From positions 62,001 through 126,000 of the forward strand of contig NZ_JAEPNI010000004.1 in the NCBI RefSeq assembly GCF_017643475.1: a DNA stretch of 64,000 nucleotides, written 5' to 3'. Shown in pieces: positions 8,769 to 18,268 of the stretch; position 1 is the stretch's first letter; the number at the start of each line of letters is the position of its first letter. The position numbers were made by a program, and so were the translations under genes. Below the pieces are notes generated by a model, which worked only from the letters and a program-made list of their open reading frames with translations, made no database searches and had not been told where the DNA came from. Source of the stretch: Maricaulis sp. GTDB lineage: Bacteria; Pseudomonadota; Alphaproteobacteria; Caulobacterales; Maricaulaceae.

Positions 8769-9796
8769 GCGATCGCTCCCAATCGTTGCCGCAAGAGGCC
8801 GGAAACCTCTTCGCGAAGCGCTTCATCCGAAATAATATCAATGGGTTCTGCGAGGAAGCTCTCAATCAACATCGCCCGCGCCTTCACCTCAGACAGTCCA
8901 CGCTGGCGCATGTAGAAGAGCGCCGTCTCGTCGATAGCGCCCAGCGCATTACCGTGTGCGCACTGAACATCATCGGCATAGATTTCCAGCTCCGGCTTGG
9001 CGTCGATCTCGGCACGCTCATCCAGCATCAGCGCCCGGTGGGTCATCTGCGCATCGGTCTGCTGCGCTGCTTGCTCGACCTTGAACTTGCCCTGGAAAAC
9101 GCCCTGCGCATGCGCCATTGCCGCGCCCTTGACCAGCTGACGCGTCACCCCGCCCGGACCGGAATGGGTCACCGTGGAGGTAAAGTCCGCGTGACGACCT
9201 TCCTCAAGAAGATAGACACCGCCCAGATGCACCTCAGCGCCCTCACCAGCATGGGTGATGTGCGTTTCGTGACGGGAGAGTTTGGAGCCGAACGACAGGG
9301 TGGCCTGCCTGTAGGTCGCATTCTTTCCGACACGGATACGGCTGCGCACAACAGGCACAGCGTCCATCGGCACATCGCTCCGGATCACACGCTCCAGCGT
9401 CGCGCCATCGCCAAGCGAAATCTCCAGACGGATATTCGGGAAAGCGTCGGCTGCAATGGTATGGACTTCGTTCAGAGTCACCGACGCGCCAGCAGCAATC
9501 TCGATTTCCAGACTGCCCACAGATACGCCAGCGTCTGCCTCAATCTTCAACGCGGTGTCCGCGTCCAGAGTGATAGCGGCAGGCGCGGGTTTCCCGTTCA
9601 GCAGGATGCGCGTTTCACCGGCCTGGTCGATGCCCTGGCTGGCCCGGCGCAGATCCGACCATTTCCAGGCTTCCGCACGTTTGGTGGGCAGGCCATGCTC
9701 GATCACTGCCTGGCGTGCAGCCGCCCGCCAGTCCTCGGCGCCGTCGAGAAGGTCGATCAGGGCCTGTTCGGCCGGTGTTCGGGAGATGACGCCCAT
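8765..9796 (-). CDS. sufD: Fe-S cluster assembly protein SufD
   Basis: A 343-residue SufD-type scaffold subunit that pairs with SufB and SufC in the SufBC2D complex. The C-terminal half carries the SufB/D beta-helix core, with AHGNALGAIDETALFYMRQRGLS and the final ARAMLIESFL segment. The N-terminal half is divergent, as is usual for SufD. It is shorter than E. coli SufD (about 420), mainly in the N-terminal region. Its start overlaps the sufC stop in TGATG and its stop overlaps the sufS start. Confidence 0.93.
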   Translation of the reverse strand: MGVISRTPAEQALIDLLDGAEDWRAAARQAVIEHGLPTKRAEAWKWSDLRRASQGIDQAGETRILLNGKPAPAAITLDADTALKIEADAGVSVGSLEIEIAAGASVTLNEVHTIAADAFPNIRLEISLGDGATLERVIRSDVPMDAVPVVRSRIRVGKNATYRQATLSFGSKLSRHETHITHAGEGAEVHLGGVYLLEEGRHADFTSTVTHSGPGGVTRQLVKGAAMAHAQGVFQGKFKVEQAAQQTDAQMTHRALMLDERAEIDAKPELEIYADDVQCAHGNALGAIDETALFYMRQRGLSEVKARAMLIESFLAEPIDIISDEALREEVSGLLRQRLGAIA

Positions 9797-10560
9797 CAGG
9801 CCACCTCGCCCAGGTATTTGTCATAACCATCCGCTTCCAGCTCCAGCGCCAGCTCCGGACCGCCGGACTTGATGATGCGGCCATCAGCCATGATATGCAC
9901 CACATCCGGTTTGATATGATCGAGCAGACGCTGGTAGTGCGTGATCACCAGCATGCCGCGATCTTCCGCGCGCAGCGTGTTGACGCCCTCGGCCACCGTC
10001 TTCAGCGCATCGATATCCAGACCACTGTCAGTCTCGTCGAGGATGAGGAATTTCGGCTCCAGGATCATGGCCTGGAGGATTTCCATGCGCTTTTTCTCGC
10101 CGCCGGAAAAACCGACATTGACCGGGCGTTTCAGCATATCCATGGACACACCGATCTGTTTGGCCTGGGCGCGGGCGAATTTCATGAATTCCGGGGCCGA
10201 CATCTCCTCTTCGCCGCGCGCAGTGCGCTGGGCGTTGAGGGCTTCCTTGAGGAAGGTCAGCGTCGGCACGCCGGGAATTTCCACCGGGTACTGGAAGGAG
10301 AGGTAAAGGCCTGCCGCGGCGCGCTCTTCCGGTTCCAGTTCTGCCAGGTCCTCGCCACAAAACACCATCTCGCCGTCAGTGACGTCATAACCGTCACGGC
10401 CCGTCAGCACATAGGAAAGCGTGGACTTGCCCGACCCGTTGGGCCCCATGATCGCATGCACTTCACCGGCAGGCACTTCGAGCGAGAGCCCCTTCAGGAT
10501 CGGCTTTTCCTCACCATCCTGGGTTTCGACACGGCAGTGGAGATTTTTGATCTTGAGCAC
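9796..10560 (-). CDS. sufC: Fe-S assembly ATPase SufC
   Basis: A 254-residue ABC-type ATPase that drives conformational change of the SufB-SufD scaffold. Walker A is GPNGSGKST, the signature is FSGGEKKRMEI, Walker B is LILDETDSGLDID and the switch His is in VITHYQRLL. The start is taken as GTG 10560 (VLKIKNLHC), which has a GAGGA ribosome site about 6 bases upstream. A TTG 21 bases further up would extend into the cupin gene without such a site. It begins two bases after the cupin stop and overlaps sufD. Confidence 0.95.
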   Translation of the reverse strand: MLKIKNLHCRVETQDGEEKPILKGLSLEVPAGEVHAIMGPNGSGKSTLSYVLTGRDGYDVTDGEMVFCGEDLAELEPEERAAAGLYLSFQYPVEIPGVPTLTFLKEALNAQRTARGEEEMSAPEFMKFARAQAKQIGVSMDMLKRPVNVGFSGGEKKRMEILQAMILEPKFLILDETDSGLDIDALKTVAEGVNTLRAEDRGMLVITHYQRLLDHIKPDVVHIMADGRIIKSGGPELALELEADGYDKYLGEVA

Positions 10561-10562
10561 GA

Positions 10563-11066
10563 TTATTCCTCGCCTTCCCAATAGTCGACTTCCTGGCCAT
10601 AGGCGCGGTGACGAAACAATACGCCATCGCCCTCGCCGCTCTCATCACCCCAGGTGATGGCGCCGACCTTGTTGCTGTCGGGATACTCCACGACATCGGT
10701 TTTCTGCATGGTGGAGAAGCAGACATAACGCAGCTCCTCCTGACCTGTATTGATAAGCTGGTGCGCCTGGGCCTCGGCGCCTGCGGGCGCGGCGATCTCA
10801 TCGCCTGCCCGGGCCGGATAGACCTCATCGCCGTAGCGGTACTCTGCCTGACCCTGCAAGATCAGGATGGCTTCCTCGATCACATGGTGATTGTGACAGG
10901 GAAAGGCGCGCTTGCCCGGCGGCACGACTGTCAACATCGCGCCAAGCTGCTCCATACCGATGACGGGTCCAATGCGACCCAGCTGGGCTTCAAACTTTTC
11001 GCCATGAGCCAGTGTGTCTAGCTGAAGCTTGTCGAGACTTACCACGGGGGGAAGACGTTTCATCAT
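10563..11066 (-). CDS. cupin-domain protein inside the suf operon
   Basis: A 167-residue single-domain cupin with no membrane segment. The cupin metal motif is visible in CHNHHVIEEAILILQGQAEYRYG, with the second motif in the AHQLINTGQEELRYV region. The substrate is unknown; cupins include sugar isomerases, dioxygenases and small-molecule sensors. ATG 11066 (or the next codon, 11063) gives MMKRLPPVVSLDKL and has a GGAG site 4-7 bases upstream. The frame is open further but with no family-like sequence. The gene sits two bases before sufC and is a non-Suf member of the operon. Confidence 0.8.
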   Translation of the reverse strand: MMKRLPPVVSLDKLQLDTLAHGEKFEAQLGRIGPVIGMEQLGAMLTVVPPGKRAFPCHNHHVIEEAILILQGQAEYRYGDEVYPARAGDEIAAPAGAEAQAHQLINTGQEELRYVCFSTMQKTDVVEYPDSNKVGAITWGDESGEGDGVLFRHRAYGQEVDYWEGEE

Positions 11067-11127
11067 TCGGCTCCACCCATACCTGCTTCGCGGGCCGCGA
11101 TGATCGTGTCGATCGGAAGAAGAACCA

Positions 11128-11784
11128 TCATTCCCCTCCCATGTCCCGGATCGTACTCCCAACTTCTTCCACTCTTTGGGTCAGGTCCTGTGTACAATCA
11201 GCAAGGACCTCGTCCGCCACCAGCAAAGACCGCCCGAAGGCGGAACCAAGGCGAAGGTGGCAAACCCCCATTCCATGATCTTTGTCGATCTCGTAAACGA
11301 GGTGCAGACCGTCCTCGTCCAGCAGCCAGGTCGTGTACACATAGATTGCCGCTGAACTGCGAGCCGTGTCAGTCAACAACCCGCCGGGTGCTTCCGCGGC
11401 CTTGATGCCGAAACCTCCGCCCTGCCCGGCATAGGTAAACCAACCATCAGCGTCACGCTGGTAGACTGCATAGGTGCAATTGACCATGCCGCAGAACAAG
11501 GTGGCGATCATCTCCTCATCACCGTCCAGATCGAGATCGGAGAAGCGCGGCGCTCCCCAGAGCGCACTATCCGTATAGGTCGACGTTTGCTGCCGGCGCC
11601 CATCGCTCATTTGCTGCGATAGCACAAGATTGCCGCCGTCCATGGTCCAGGTCAGCGTCTCCCCTTGATCGAGTGCGGTCTGGCAGGAATACCACTCACC
11701 CGGCGTGAACCGTTCCGGGCATTCCGGTATCGCCTGCAAGTTGCTGCCGGCCATGGCCGAAACAAGTCCAATAACAGTAATCAT
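11128..11784 (-). CDS. periplasmic orphan protein inside the suf operon
   Basis: A 218-residue protein of unknown function. The N-terminus ([18 protein letters not shown]) looks like a short signal peptide. The mature part has several cysteines ([43 protein letters not shown]) that could pair as disulfides. It also has a [10 protein letters not shown] stretch resembling an acidic calcium-binding or FG-GAP-like loop. No enzyme motif is recognised. Its ATG overlaps the sufB stop in ATGA, so it is translated with sufB, and it is followed by a 61-base gap before the cupin gene. A predicted exported protein here is unusual because cluster assembly is cytosolic. Confidence 0.8.
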   Translation of the reverse strand: MITVIGLVSAMAGSNLQAIPECPERFTPGEWYSCQTALDQGETLTWTMDGGNLVLSQQMSDGRRQQTSTYTDSALWGAPRFSDLDLDGDEEMIATLFCGMVNCTYAVYQRDADGWFTYAGQGGGFGIKAAEAPGGLLTDTARSSAAIYVYTTWLLDEDGLHLVYEIDKDHGMGVCHLRLGSAFGRSLLVADEVLADCTQDLTQRVEEVGSTIRDMGGE

Positions 11785-13283
11785 CCTACACTCCCTTCAA
11801 GCGAGACTTTGAGCAGGTTCTGGGCTTCAACGGCAAATTCCATCGGCAGTTCCTGCAACACTTCTCGGACAAAGCCGTTGACCAAGAGCGCCGTGGCCGC
11901 TTCCTCGTCCAGGCCACGCTGGCGGGCGTAGAAAAGCTGGTCCTCGGAGAGTTTGGTCGTCGTCGCCTCGTGTTCGAGTACCGCCCTGGGCGTTTTGCAT
12001 TCGACATAGGGCACTGTGTGGGCGCCACACTGATCACCGATCAAGAGGCTGTCACACTGGGTGAAATTACGCGCGCCTTCCGCCTTGCCATGCACCGACA
12101 CCAGACCGCGATAGGTCTGGTCCGAGCGACCGGCAGAAATGCCCTTGGAAATGATGCGACTGGTCGAGCCCTTGCCCAGATGGATCATCTTGGTGCCGGT
12201 ATCGGCCTGTTGATGCCCGTTGGTGACTGCGATCGAGTAGAACTCACCACGCGAGTTTTCGCCGCGCAGGACACAGGACGGATACTTCCAGGTTATGGCG
12301 GAGCCGGTCTCGACCTGGGTCCAGGAGATCTTCGAGTTTTTACCGCGACAATCACCGCGCTTGGTGACGAAGTTATATACCCCGCCGTTGCCGTTTTCAT
12401 CGCCCGGCCACCAGTTCTGGACCGTGGAATACTTGATCTCGGCATCATCCAGAGCGACCAGTTCCACGACCGCGGCGTGCAGCTGGTTTTCATCGCGCAT
12501 GGGTGCCGTACAGCCTTCCAGATAGGAGACATAGGCGCCCTTGTCGGCAATGATCAGCGTGCGCTCGAACTGGCCCGTGCCTTCTGCATTCATGCGGAAA
12601 TAGGTCGACAGCTCCATCGGACAGCGAACGCCGGGCGGCACATAGACAAAGGAGCCGTCCGAAAAGACAGCCGAATTCAGGGTCGCGAAGAAATTGTCGG
12701 TCGTGGGCACAACCGAGCCCAGGTATTTCTTCACCAGTTCGGGATGATCGCGCAGCGCTTCGGAGATCGAACAGAAGATCACACCGGCCTTGGCTAGTTC
12801 TTCCTTGAAGGTCGTCACAACCGATACACTGTCGAACACCGCATCGACCGCGACCTTGGGCGTTTCACGTGCCTCGGCAGCCGTGGCGGCAGCGCCCTTC
12901 ACACCGAGCAGGACTTCCTGCTCCTTGAGCGGAATGCCCAGCTTCTCGAAATCCTTCAGGATCTCTTCAGGCACATCATCAATGGACTCATATTTCGCGC
13001 CAGCCTTGGGCGCGGCGTAATAGTGGATGTCCTGGTAATCGATCGGCGGGTACTCGACCTTGGCCCAGCTGGGGTCGCGCATCTGTTTCCAGCGCTCGAA
13101 CGCGTCCAGACGCCATTCCAGCATCCATTCCGGCTCGTTCTTCTGCTCCGAAATATAGCGAACGATATCCTCGTTCAGCCCTTTCGGTGCGAGCTCGGTC
13201 TCGACGTCCGTCGTGAAACCGTACTTGTATTTGTCGGCTTCTAGCTGCTTGACGTCTTCAATGGTTTCCTTGGTCGCCGCCAT
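11781..13283 (-). CDS. sufB: Fe-S cluster assembly protein SufB
   Basis: A 500-residue SufB, the scaffold subunit on which clusters form with SufC and SufD. Length and sequence are typical. Family blocks seen include [17 protein letters not shown], the MHLGK-like segment in [12 protein letters not shown], the conserved Cys in [11 protein letters not shown], and the C-terminal [19 protein letters not shown]. It follows the iscS-like gene by two bases and overlaps the orphan gene downstream by four. Confidence 0.96.
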   Translation of the reverse strand: MAATKETIEDVKQLEADKYKYGFTTDVETELAPKGLNEDIVRYISEQKNEPEWMLEWRLDAFERWKQMRDPSWAKVEYPPIDYQDIHYYAAPKAGAKYESIDDVPEEILKDFEKLGIPLKEQEVLLGVKGAAATAAEARETPKVAVDAVFDSVSVVTTFKEELAKAGVIFCSISEALRDHPELVKKYLGSVVPTTDNFFATLNSAVFSDGSFVYVPPGVRCPMELSTYFRMNAEGTGQFERTLIIADKGAYVSYLEGCTAPMRDENQLHAAVVELVALDDAEIKYSTVQNWWPGDENGNGGVYNFVTKRGDCRGKNSKISWTQVETGSAITWKYPSCVLRGENSRGEFYSIAVTNGHQQADTGTKMIHLGKGSTSRIISKGISAGRSDQTYRGLVSVHGKAEGARNFTQCDSLLIGDQCGAHTVPYVECKTPRAVLEHEATTTKLSEDQLFYARQRGLDEEAATALLVNGFVREVLQELPMEFAVEAQNLLKVSLEGSVG

Positions 13284-13285
13284 GG

Positions 13286-14434
13286 TCAGGCCGTTTCCTT
13301 GATCTGTTTCGATGCGCGTGCCCAGGCCTCGGTCCAGGCCTTGATCGCCGCATCCACGTCTTCATCTGTTGTCGACCAGCCCAGGCTGATCCGGATCACG
13401 CCTTCGGACAATGCGTCATCAAGGCCCAGGGCGGTGCCCATTTTTGACGCCTTGGCCTTGCCGGAAGAACAGGCCGCGCCGGCCGAGATCGAAATACCGG
13501 CAAGATCCATGGCCATGACCTGGGTTTCCCCGCGCCAGCCCGGCACTGCCAGTCCGATCGTGTTGGGCAGGCGTTCCGCACCCTCACCCAGAACAACAAC
13601 ATTCGGATTGGCCTCGCGTATAGCCGCGATCATGCGGTCGCGCGAGCCTGCCAGGGCAGCAAATTCTGCAAGCTTGGCATGCGCCTGTTCCAGCGCCAGT
13701 CCAAGCGCCGCATTACCGGCCACATTCAGCGTACCGGATCGACGCCCCTGCTCTTGCCCGCCACCGTGATTGTGGCGTGTCATGGGCGCATTGCAGGCCG
13801 CGATCAGCGCGCCTACACCTTGGGGGCCGCCAAATTTGTGCGCAGCAATCGCCATGTAGTCCGCGCCGAGCCCCGCAAAATCGACAGGAATTTTTCCGGC
13901 GGACTGGACGGCGTCGACGATCGCGAGACCGTCTCTTTGCTTGATCAATGCGATGGCGTCGGCCACCGGCTGGATGGTGCCGATCTCGTTATTGGCCAGC
14001 ATGATTGAGAGAACGGGACGACCGTCGTTTTCAGACCAGCTGTCCATGCGTTGTTCCAGCCAGGCCAGATCCACCACACCCTCACCAGTCACCGGCAGGA
14101 TATCGATCGGCAAACCAGACGCCCGGGCGCTTTCGACAATGGCGGGGTGTTCGATATCCGAGATGATAACGCGCTTCACCCCGGGCGCATGGGTCGCGCT
14201 GGCCATGGCCAGATTTAGTGCTTCTGTGCCTCCGCCCGTGAAAATCACATCCTCGGGACGTGCGCACAAAGTCTTGCCGACCTGGCGCCGTGCGTTGTCG
14301 ACATGGCGGCGCGCAGACTGGCCATGCTGATGCACCGCCGAGGCATTGCCGACGCTACCCATGAGCTCGCTCATGAGTTCGATCACGTCAGGTCGGACCT
14401 GCGTGGTGGCGTTGTGATCCAGATAGACGCGCAT
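13286..14434 (-). CDS. IscS/NifS-like cysteine desulfurase
   Basis: A 382-residue group I cysteine desulfurase (PLP enzyme donating sulfur). It starts [15 protein letters not shown], the usual IscS/NifS opening. The PLP-binding Lys is in [10 protein letters not shown], and the catalytic Cys lies in a flexible loop, [14 protein letters not shown]. It gives the operon a second desulfurase besides SufS. It lies between iscR and sufB with two-base gaps on both sides, as in other alphaproteobacterial suf clusters. An assignment to iscS by name is avoided because housekeeping and suf-linked forms are hard to separate by eye. Confidence 0.93.
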   Translation of the reverse strand: MRVYLDHNATTQVRPDVIELMSELMGSVGNASAVHQHGQSARRHVDNARRQVGKTLCARPEDVIFTGGGTEALNLAMASATHAPGVKRVIISDIEHPAIVESARASGLPIDILPVTGEGVVDLAWLEQRMDSWSENDGRPVLSIMLANNEIGTIQPVADAIALIKQRDGLAIVDAVQSAGKIPVDFAGLGADYMAIAAHKFGGPQGVGALIAACNAPMTRHNHGGGQEQGRRSGTLNVAGNAALGLALEQAHAKLAEFAALAGSRDRMIAAIREANPNVVVLGEGAERLPNTIGLAVPGWRGETQVMAMDLAGISISAGAACSSGKAKASKMGTALGLDDALSEGVIRISLGWSTTDEDVDAAIKAWTEAWARASKQIKETA

Positions 14435-14436
14435 GT

Positions 14437-14904
14437 TTACTCGGCAGCGGCCGATTGACCTCTATCGCCCTGTCCGATGGCGCCGGATGCAGCGCCCAGC
14501 AGGCGACGCTCCAGCACATCTTCCAGCGTCACGGAGCTCAGGAAGAGATAGATGTGACGGGACAGCTCGTCCCAGAGATCATGGGTAACACATCGCCGAC
14601 CATCCGCCAGACAGCCCTTGGCGTCGGAACACCGGGTGACGCGCAGCGGTTCGTCCACTGCCATGATGATATCCGAAACACGGATTTCGGATGCTTCACG
14701 GCTCAGGCGATAGCCGCCGCCCGGCCCGCGGACCGAGGCAACCACCTCGGCGCGACGCAGCTTGGCGAACAATTGTTCAAGATAGGAAAGCGAGATGGAC
14801 TGGCGCGACGCGATATCGCTCAGCGTGACCGGCCCCTGCTCTGCAGCTCCTGCAAGATCGGCCATTGCCATGACGGCGTAGCGGCCCTTTGTGCTCAGCT
14901 TCAT
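14437..14904 (-). CDS. iscR: Rrf2-family Fe-S-sensing regulator IscR
   Basis: A 155-residue winged-helix regulator that senses Fe-S status and controls the suf genes. The start MKLSTKGRYAVMAMADLA is the IscR signature. The recognition region (SLSYLEQLFAKLRRAEVVASVRGPGGGYRLSR) is well conserved. The cluster ligands are three cysteines in RCSDAKGCLADGRRCVTH, spaced C-x5-C-x6-C (one residue longer than E. coli), followed by the conserved His. A strong AAGGAGGT ribosome site precedes ATG 14904. It is the first gene of the operon, and an IscR-type palindrome at 15003-15027 lies about 100 bases upstream, implying autoregulation. Confidence 0.93.
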   Translation of the reverse strand: MKLSTKGRYAVMAMADLAGAAEQGPVTLSDIASRQSISLSYLEQLFAKLRRAEVVASVRGPGGGYRLSREASEIRVSDIIMAVDEPLRVTRCSDAKGCLADGRRCVTHDLWDELSRHIYLFLSSVTLEDVLERRLLGAASGAIGQGDRGQSAAAE

Positions 14905-15002
14905 GTATCTACCTCCTTAAACGCTCGCATCTTTCGGCATGATCATGCTAAGACGCGCAGCTTCGGGGTGGGCGACAGGCGCCGTTTGGCGACTGAAACC
15001 AA

Positions 15003-15027
15003 ATACCCGAGCTGTGTAGTCAGGTAT
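15003..15027 (-). promoter_or_regulatory. IscR-type operator upstream of iscR-suf
   Basis: Read on the minus strand, this 25-bp site has left half ATACCTGACT, centre ACACA and right half GCTCGGGTAT. It matches the E. coli type 1 IscR consensus (ATAsyyGACTrwwwyAGTCrrsTAT) perfectly in the left half and at 8 of 10 positions in the right half. It lies 99 bases before the iscR ATG in the divergent region shared with the hydrolase at 15115. Known IscR biology makes it the likely repressor site of the operon; promoter elements themselves are not clear by eye. Confidence 0.75.
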
Positions 15028-15114
15028 ATGTGCCCTTTCGATCGTGCTTTCAATGGTCGAATTGCCGCATGCCTGCAGAAATGACATTGGACGAGCTAGG
15101 AAGGTACCCCCTGA

Positions 15115-15798
15115 ATGCCCGACGTAATCATCCCCGGCCCGGCCGGCCGACTGGAAGGGCGCTACAGCCCGAGTGAAGATGAAACCGCACCGATCGCGCT
15201 GATTCTCCACGCCCACCCGCTCGGCGGCGGCAGCATGGATAACGACATCGTCGATATGATGTACGATACCTTCCGCAAGCGGAATTTCGCCACGCTGCGC
15301 TTCAATTTCCGTGGCGTAGGCCGGTCCCAGGGCAGTTATGACCAGGGTCTCGGTGAGCTGTCCGATGCCGCAACCGTGCTCGACTGGGTCCAGGGTTATA
15401 ATTCCGGCGCGCGTTTCTGCTGGGTGGCCGGCCACTCCTTCGGGGCCTGGATCGGCATGCAGCTTCTGATGCGCCGTCCGGAAATCGCGGGCTTCATCTC
15501 CGTGGCTCCGCCGACCAACATGTATGACTTCACCTTCCTGGCGCCCTGCCCAGCCTCCGGCATCATCGTCAATGGCGGTGCCGACAAGATCGTCCCGGCT
15601 GACGATGTCGAGCGGGTGATGTCCAAGATCCGTGTCCAGAAAGGTATCGAGATCCGCCGCGAGCTGATCCCGGATGCCAATCACCTGTTCACCGAACATG
15701 CCGAACCGCTGGACATCATGCTCAACGACTATCTCGACGAACGCCTGCCGATCGTCGAGAAAGAGCGCTCCGAGCGCACGATTACGGGCAAGCGGTAA
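15115..15798 (+). CDS. alpha/beta hydrolase (COG2945-like)
   Basis: A 227-residue cytosolic alpha/beta-fold hydrolase, probably an esterase of unknown substrate. The oxyanion region is HAHPLGGGSMDN, the nucleophile elbow is GHSFGAW (Ser near 105), the acid is the Asp in GGADKIVP, and the His is in DANHLF. The RFNFRGVGRSQG block is typical of this small-hydrolase group. A GGAAGG site lies upstream of ATG 15115. It is divergent from iscR across a 210-base region containing the IscR site, so it might share that control. Confidence 0.88.
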   Translation: MPDVIIPGPAGRLEGRYSPSEDETAPIALILHAHPLGGGSMDNDIVDMMYDTFRKRNFATLRFNFRGVGRSQGSYDQGLGELSDAATVLDWVQGYNSGARFCWVAGHSFGAWIGMQLLMRRPEIAGFISVAPPTNMYDFTFLAPCPASGIIVNGGADKIVPADDVERVMSKIRVQKGIEIRRELIPDANHLFTEHAEPLDIMLNDYLDERLPIVEKERSERTITGKR

Positions 15799-15820
15799 AC
15801 ATCGCGACGACCCGACAAAG

Positions 15821-15851
15821 AAAAGCTCCGGTCGATGCCGGGGCTTTTTTT
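15821..15851 (+). terminator. intrinsic terminator after the alpha/beta hydrolase
   Basis: Stem AAAAGCTCCGG / CCGGGGCTTTT (one G-T pair) with loop TCGATG, running into a seven-T tract, 22 bases after the hydrolase stop. The minus-strand side also ends in a T-rich run, so it can also serve the convergent anmK gene. Confidence 0.85.
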
Positions 15852-15857
15852 CTGAGC

Positions 15858-16958
15858 TCAACTCGCCCTTCTTCCACCACATACAGGCTCCGAGGCACCT
15901 GTTGTCGATGGCAAGCTTGTCGGCAAACCGCGCTCAAAACGGGCGGCCAGCCAGGCGAAAGCCTCTGCCTCGATATAGTCCCCACGCCAGCCGACCGCTT
16001 CAACCGGCTCAACCTGCACCCGGGGAAGTTCCTCTTCGAGCATGCCCATCAGAGTTGCATTGTGACGCCCGCCCCCTGTGACCAGGACACGAGACGGTTC
16101 ACCCAGCATGCGGACTGCATCAGCGACCGTGCGCGCCGTGAACCGGGTCAGCGTGGCCGCGCCATCCTCCAGGGACAGGCCGCGTACCGGAGCTAACGAG
16201 AAATCCCAACGATCAAGGGATTTCGGAGCGGCTTTCGGGAAAAACTCGTGAGACATCAGTTGTGCCAGGACATCCAGATCAACGGCGCCCGCACAGGCCA
16301 GCTTGCCGCCTTCATCATGGGATTTGTCGGTCAGCTCCTGGCACCAGGCATCTATCAAGCCATTGGCCGGACCGGTGTCAAAGGCGATCGGGTCCTGACC
16401 GTCTTCCAACCAAGTCACATTGGCCACTCCTCCCAGATTGAGCACGGCAATATCACCCAGCCCGGCCTTGTTGGCGAGCGCCCGGTGATAGAGCGGTGCG
16501 AGCGGGGCGCCCTGCCCGCCCATTTGCATGTCGGCAGAGCGGAAATCATAGACCACCGGCATGCCCAGCGCCTGTGCGAGAGCCTCCCCATCACCGATCT
16601 GCAGGGTCTGGCCGGCTTGCCCGTCCTTGGGCGCCTTGTGCAATACAGTCTGACCGTGAAACCCGATCAGCTCGACCGGCGGCGCGGAAAGCGACTCGCT
16701 TTCCAGCACAGCGCGAACGGCCGCGATATGGGTCCGGGTGAGAACGTCTTCTGCAGCCGTGAAATCAGGCTGATCACCCTCGAAACCCCAATCCAGTGCC
16801 CTGTCGACCGCATCCTGAAGAATGCTCCGGTCTTCGGCCGTATAGCTGATCTCGGTACCCGCGCCATAGGCCCGGATATCCTCACCGTCTGTCTCAATCA
16901 GGGCAGCATCAACACCGTCCAGCGAGGTCCCGCTCATGAGACCGATCACACGCTTCAT
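15858..16958 (-). CDS. anmK: anhydro-N-acetylmuramic acid kinase AnmK
   Basis: A 366-residue sugar kinase that opens and phosphorylates 1,6-anhydroMurNAc to MurNAc-6-phosphate in peptidoglycan recycling. The nucleotide-binding start MKRVIGLMSGTSLDGVD is the AnmK signature. Other family blocks are GFHGQTVLH, DFRSADMQMGGQGAPL, NLGGVANVTW, AFDTGPANGLID and VTGGGRHN. Length is normal. It is divergent from tyrS with 62 bases between starts, and convergent with the hydrolase across the shared terminator. Confidence 0.94.
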   Translation of the reverse strand: MKRVIGLMSGTSLDGVDAALIETDGEDIRAYGAGTEISYTAEDRSILQDAVDRALDWGFEGDQPDFTAAEDVLTRTHIAAVRAVLESESLSAPPVELIGFHGQTVLHKAPKDGQAGQTLQIGDGEALAQALGMPVVYDFRSADMQMGGQGAPLAPLYHRALANKAGLGDIAVLNLGGVANVTWLEDGQDPIAFDTGPANGLIDAWCQELTDKSHDEGGKLACAGAVDLDVLAQLMSHEFFPKAAPKSLDRWDFSLAPVRGLSLEDGAATLTRFTARTVADAVRMLGEPSRVLVTGGGRHNATLMGMLEEELPRVQVEPVEAVGWRGDYIEAEAFAWLAARFERGLPTSLPSTTGASEPVCGGRRAS

Positions 16959-17020
16959 GCCATCTCCCTCTTTTCTCCCATCGAATTGCGACCTAGAAGC
17001 GATCTATCAGGAGAGCTTTC

Positions 17021-18268
17021 ATGAGTGAATACAAGTCCGAACTTGTCCGCAACCTGGTGGAACGCGGATACCATTTTCAGTCGACCGATCTGAACACGCT
17101 CGATGAGCGTGCGACAAGTGGTGTGGTGACGGGCTATATCGGCTTTGACGCGACCGCATCGAGCCTGCATGTCGGCTCTCTCGTCCAGATCATGATGCTG
17201 CGCCAGATGCAGAAGGCCGGTCACAAGCCGATCATCCTGCTGGGCGGCGGCACGACCAAGATCGGCGACCCGTCCGGCAAGGACAAATCGCGCTCGATGC
17301 TGACCGAAGACCAGATCGGCGAGAACAAGACGGGTATTCTCAAACCGTTCAAGAAACTCCTCGCCATCGGCGATGGCCCGACCGATGCGATTGTCGTGGA
17401 CAATGATGAATGGCTGTCAGAGTTCGGATACTTGGAATTCCTGCGCGAATTCGGCCCGCACTTCACCATCAACCGGATGATGACGTTTGAGTCGGTCAAG
17501 CAGCGCCTCGATCGCGAACAACCGCTGACCTTCCTGGAATTCAACTACATGCTGTTGCAGGCGGTCGACTTTCTGGAATTGAACAAGCGCTATGGCTGCT
17601 CACTGCAGCTGGGGGGTGGTGACCAGTGGGGCAATATCATCAATGGTGTTGAGCTGTGCCGCCGGATCGCCGGCAATGAAGTCAGTGCCTTCACCACACC
17701 GCTGATCACGACCGCGTCCGGCGCCAAGATGGGAAAGACCGCCGATGGCGCCGTCTGGCTCAATGACGACATGCTGTCCTCGTACGAATACTGGCAGTTC
17801 TGGCGCAATACCGAGGATGCCGATGTCGGCCGTTTCCTGCGCCTGTTCACTGATCTGCCGCTGGCCGAGATCGCACAGCTTGAAGCCCTGGAGGGCGCAG
17901 CGATCAATGATGCCAAGGTGCGTCTCGCCAATGAGGCGACCACGATGCTGCATGGCGCCGACGCAGCGCGAGAAGCCGAGGCGACGGCGAAGGCGACCTT
18001 TGCGGCCGGCGGTGCGGGTGACGCGCTGCCAACTGTTGAGATCGCCGGTCTGACCGATGGTGATGTGACGCTGGCGTCACTGTTTGTCGAGGCCGGTCTG
18101 GCTGCCTCAAACGGCGAAATGAAGCGCCACATCAAAGCCGGTGCGGCCAAGGTGAACGGTCAGCCCCTGACTGATATCCAGGCCAAGGCTACAGCTGATC
18201 TCGTGCAGGATGGCGCGATCAAACTCTCTGTTGGCAAGAAGCGCCACGCACTGGCCAAGCCCGCCTAG
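17021..18268 (+). CDS. tyrS: tyrosyl-tRNA synthetase
   Basis: A 415-residue class I synthetase that charges tRNA-Tyr. It has a Rossmann domain with the HIGH-like HVGSL (about residue 50), the tyrosine-pocket segment [14 protein letters not shown], a [10 protein letters not shown] block, and a KMSKS-like KMGKT (about 236). A C-terminal S4 RNA-binding domain occupies about 350-410 ([16 protein letters not shown]). A GGAGAG site precedes ATG 17021. Its stop overlaps that of the convergent AsmA-like gene in CTAG. Confidence 0.96.
   Translation: MSEYKSELVRNLVERGYHFQSTDLNTLDERATSGVVTGYIGFDATASSLHVGSLVQIMMLRQMQKAGHKPIILLGGGTTKIGDPSGKDKSRSMLTEDQIGENKTGILKPFKKLLAIGDGPTDAIVVDNDEWLSEFGYLEFLREFGPHFTINRMMTFESVKQRLDREQPLTFLEFNYMLLQAVDFLELNKRYGCSLQLGGGDQWGNIINGVELCRRIAGNEVSAFTTPLITTASGAKMGKTADGAVWLNDDMLSSYEYWQFWRNTEDADVGRFLRLFTDLPLAEIAQLEALEGAAINDAKVRLANEATTMLHGADAAREAEATAKATFAAGGAGDALPTVEIAGLTDGDVTLASLFVEAGLAASNGEMKRHIKAGAAKVNGQPLTDIQAKATADLVQDGAIKLSVGKKRHALAKPA

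Noticed and set aside
11067-11162. Extended N-terminus of the cupin protein
   Set aside because: It overlaps the end of the upstream gene, is not cupin-like, and the GGAG site supports the start at 11066 or 11063.
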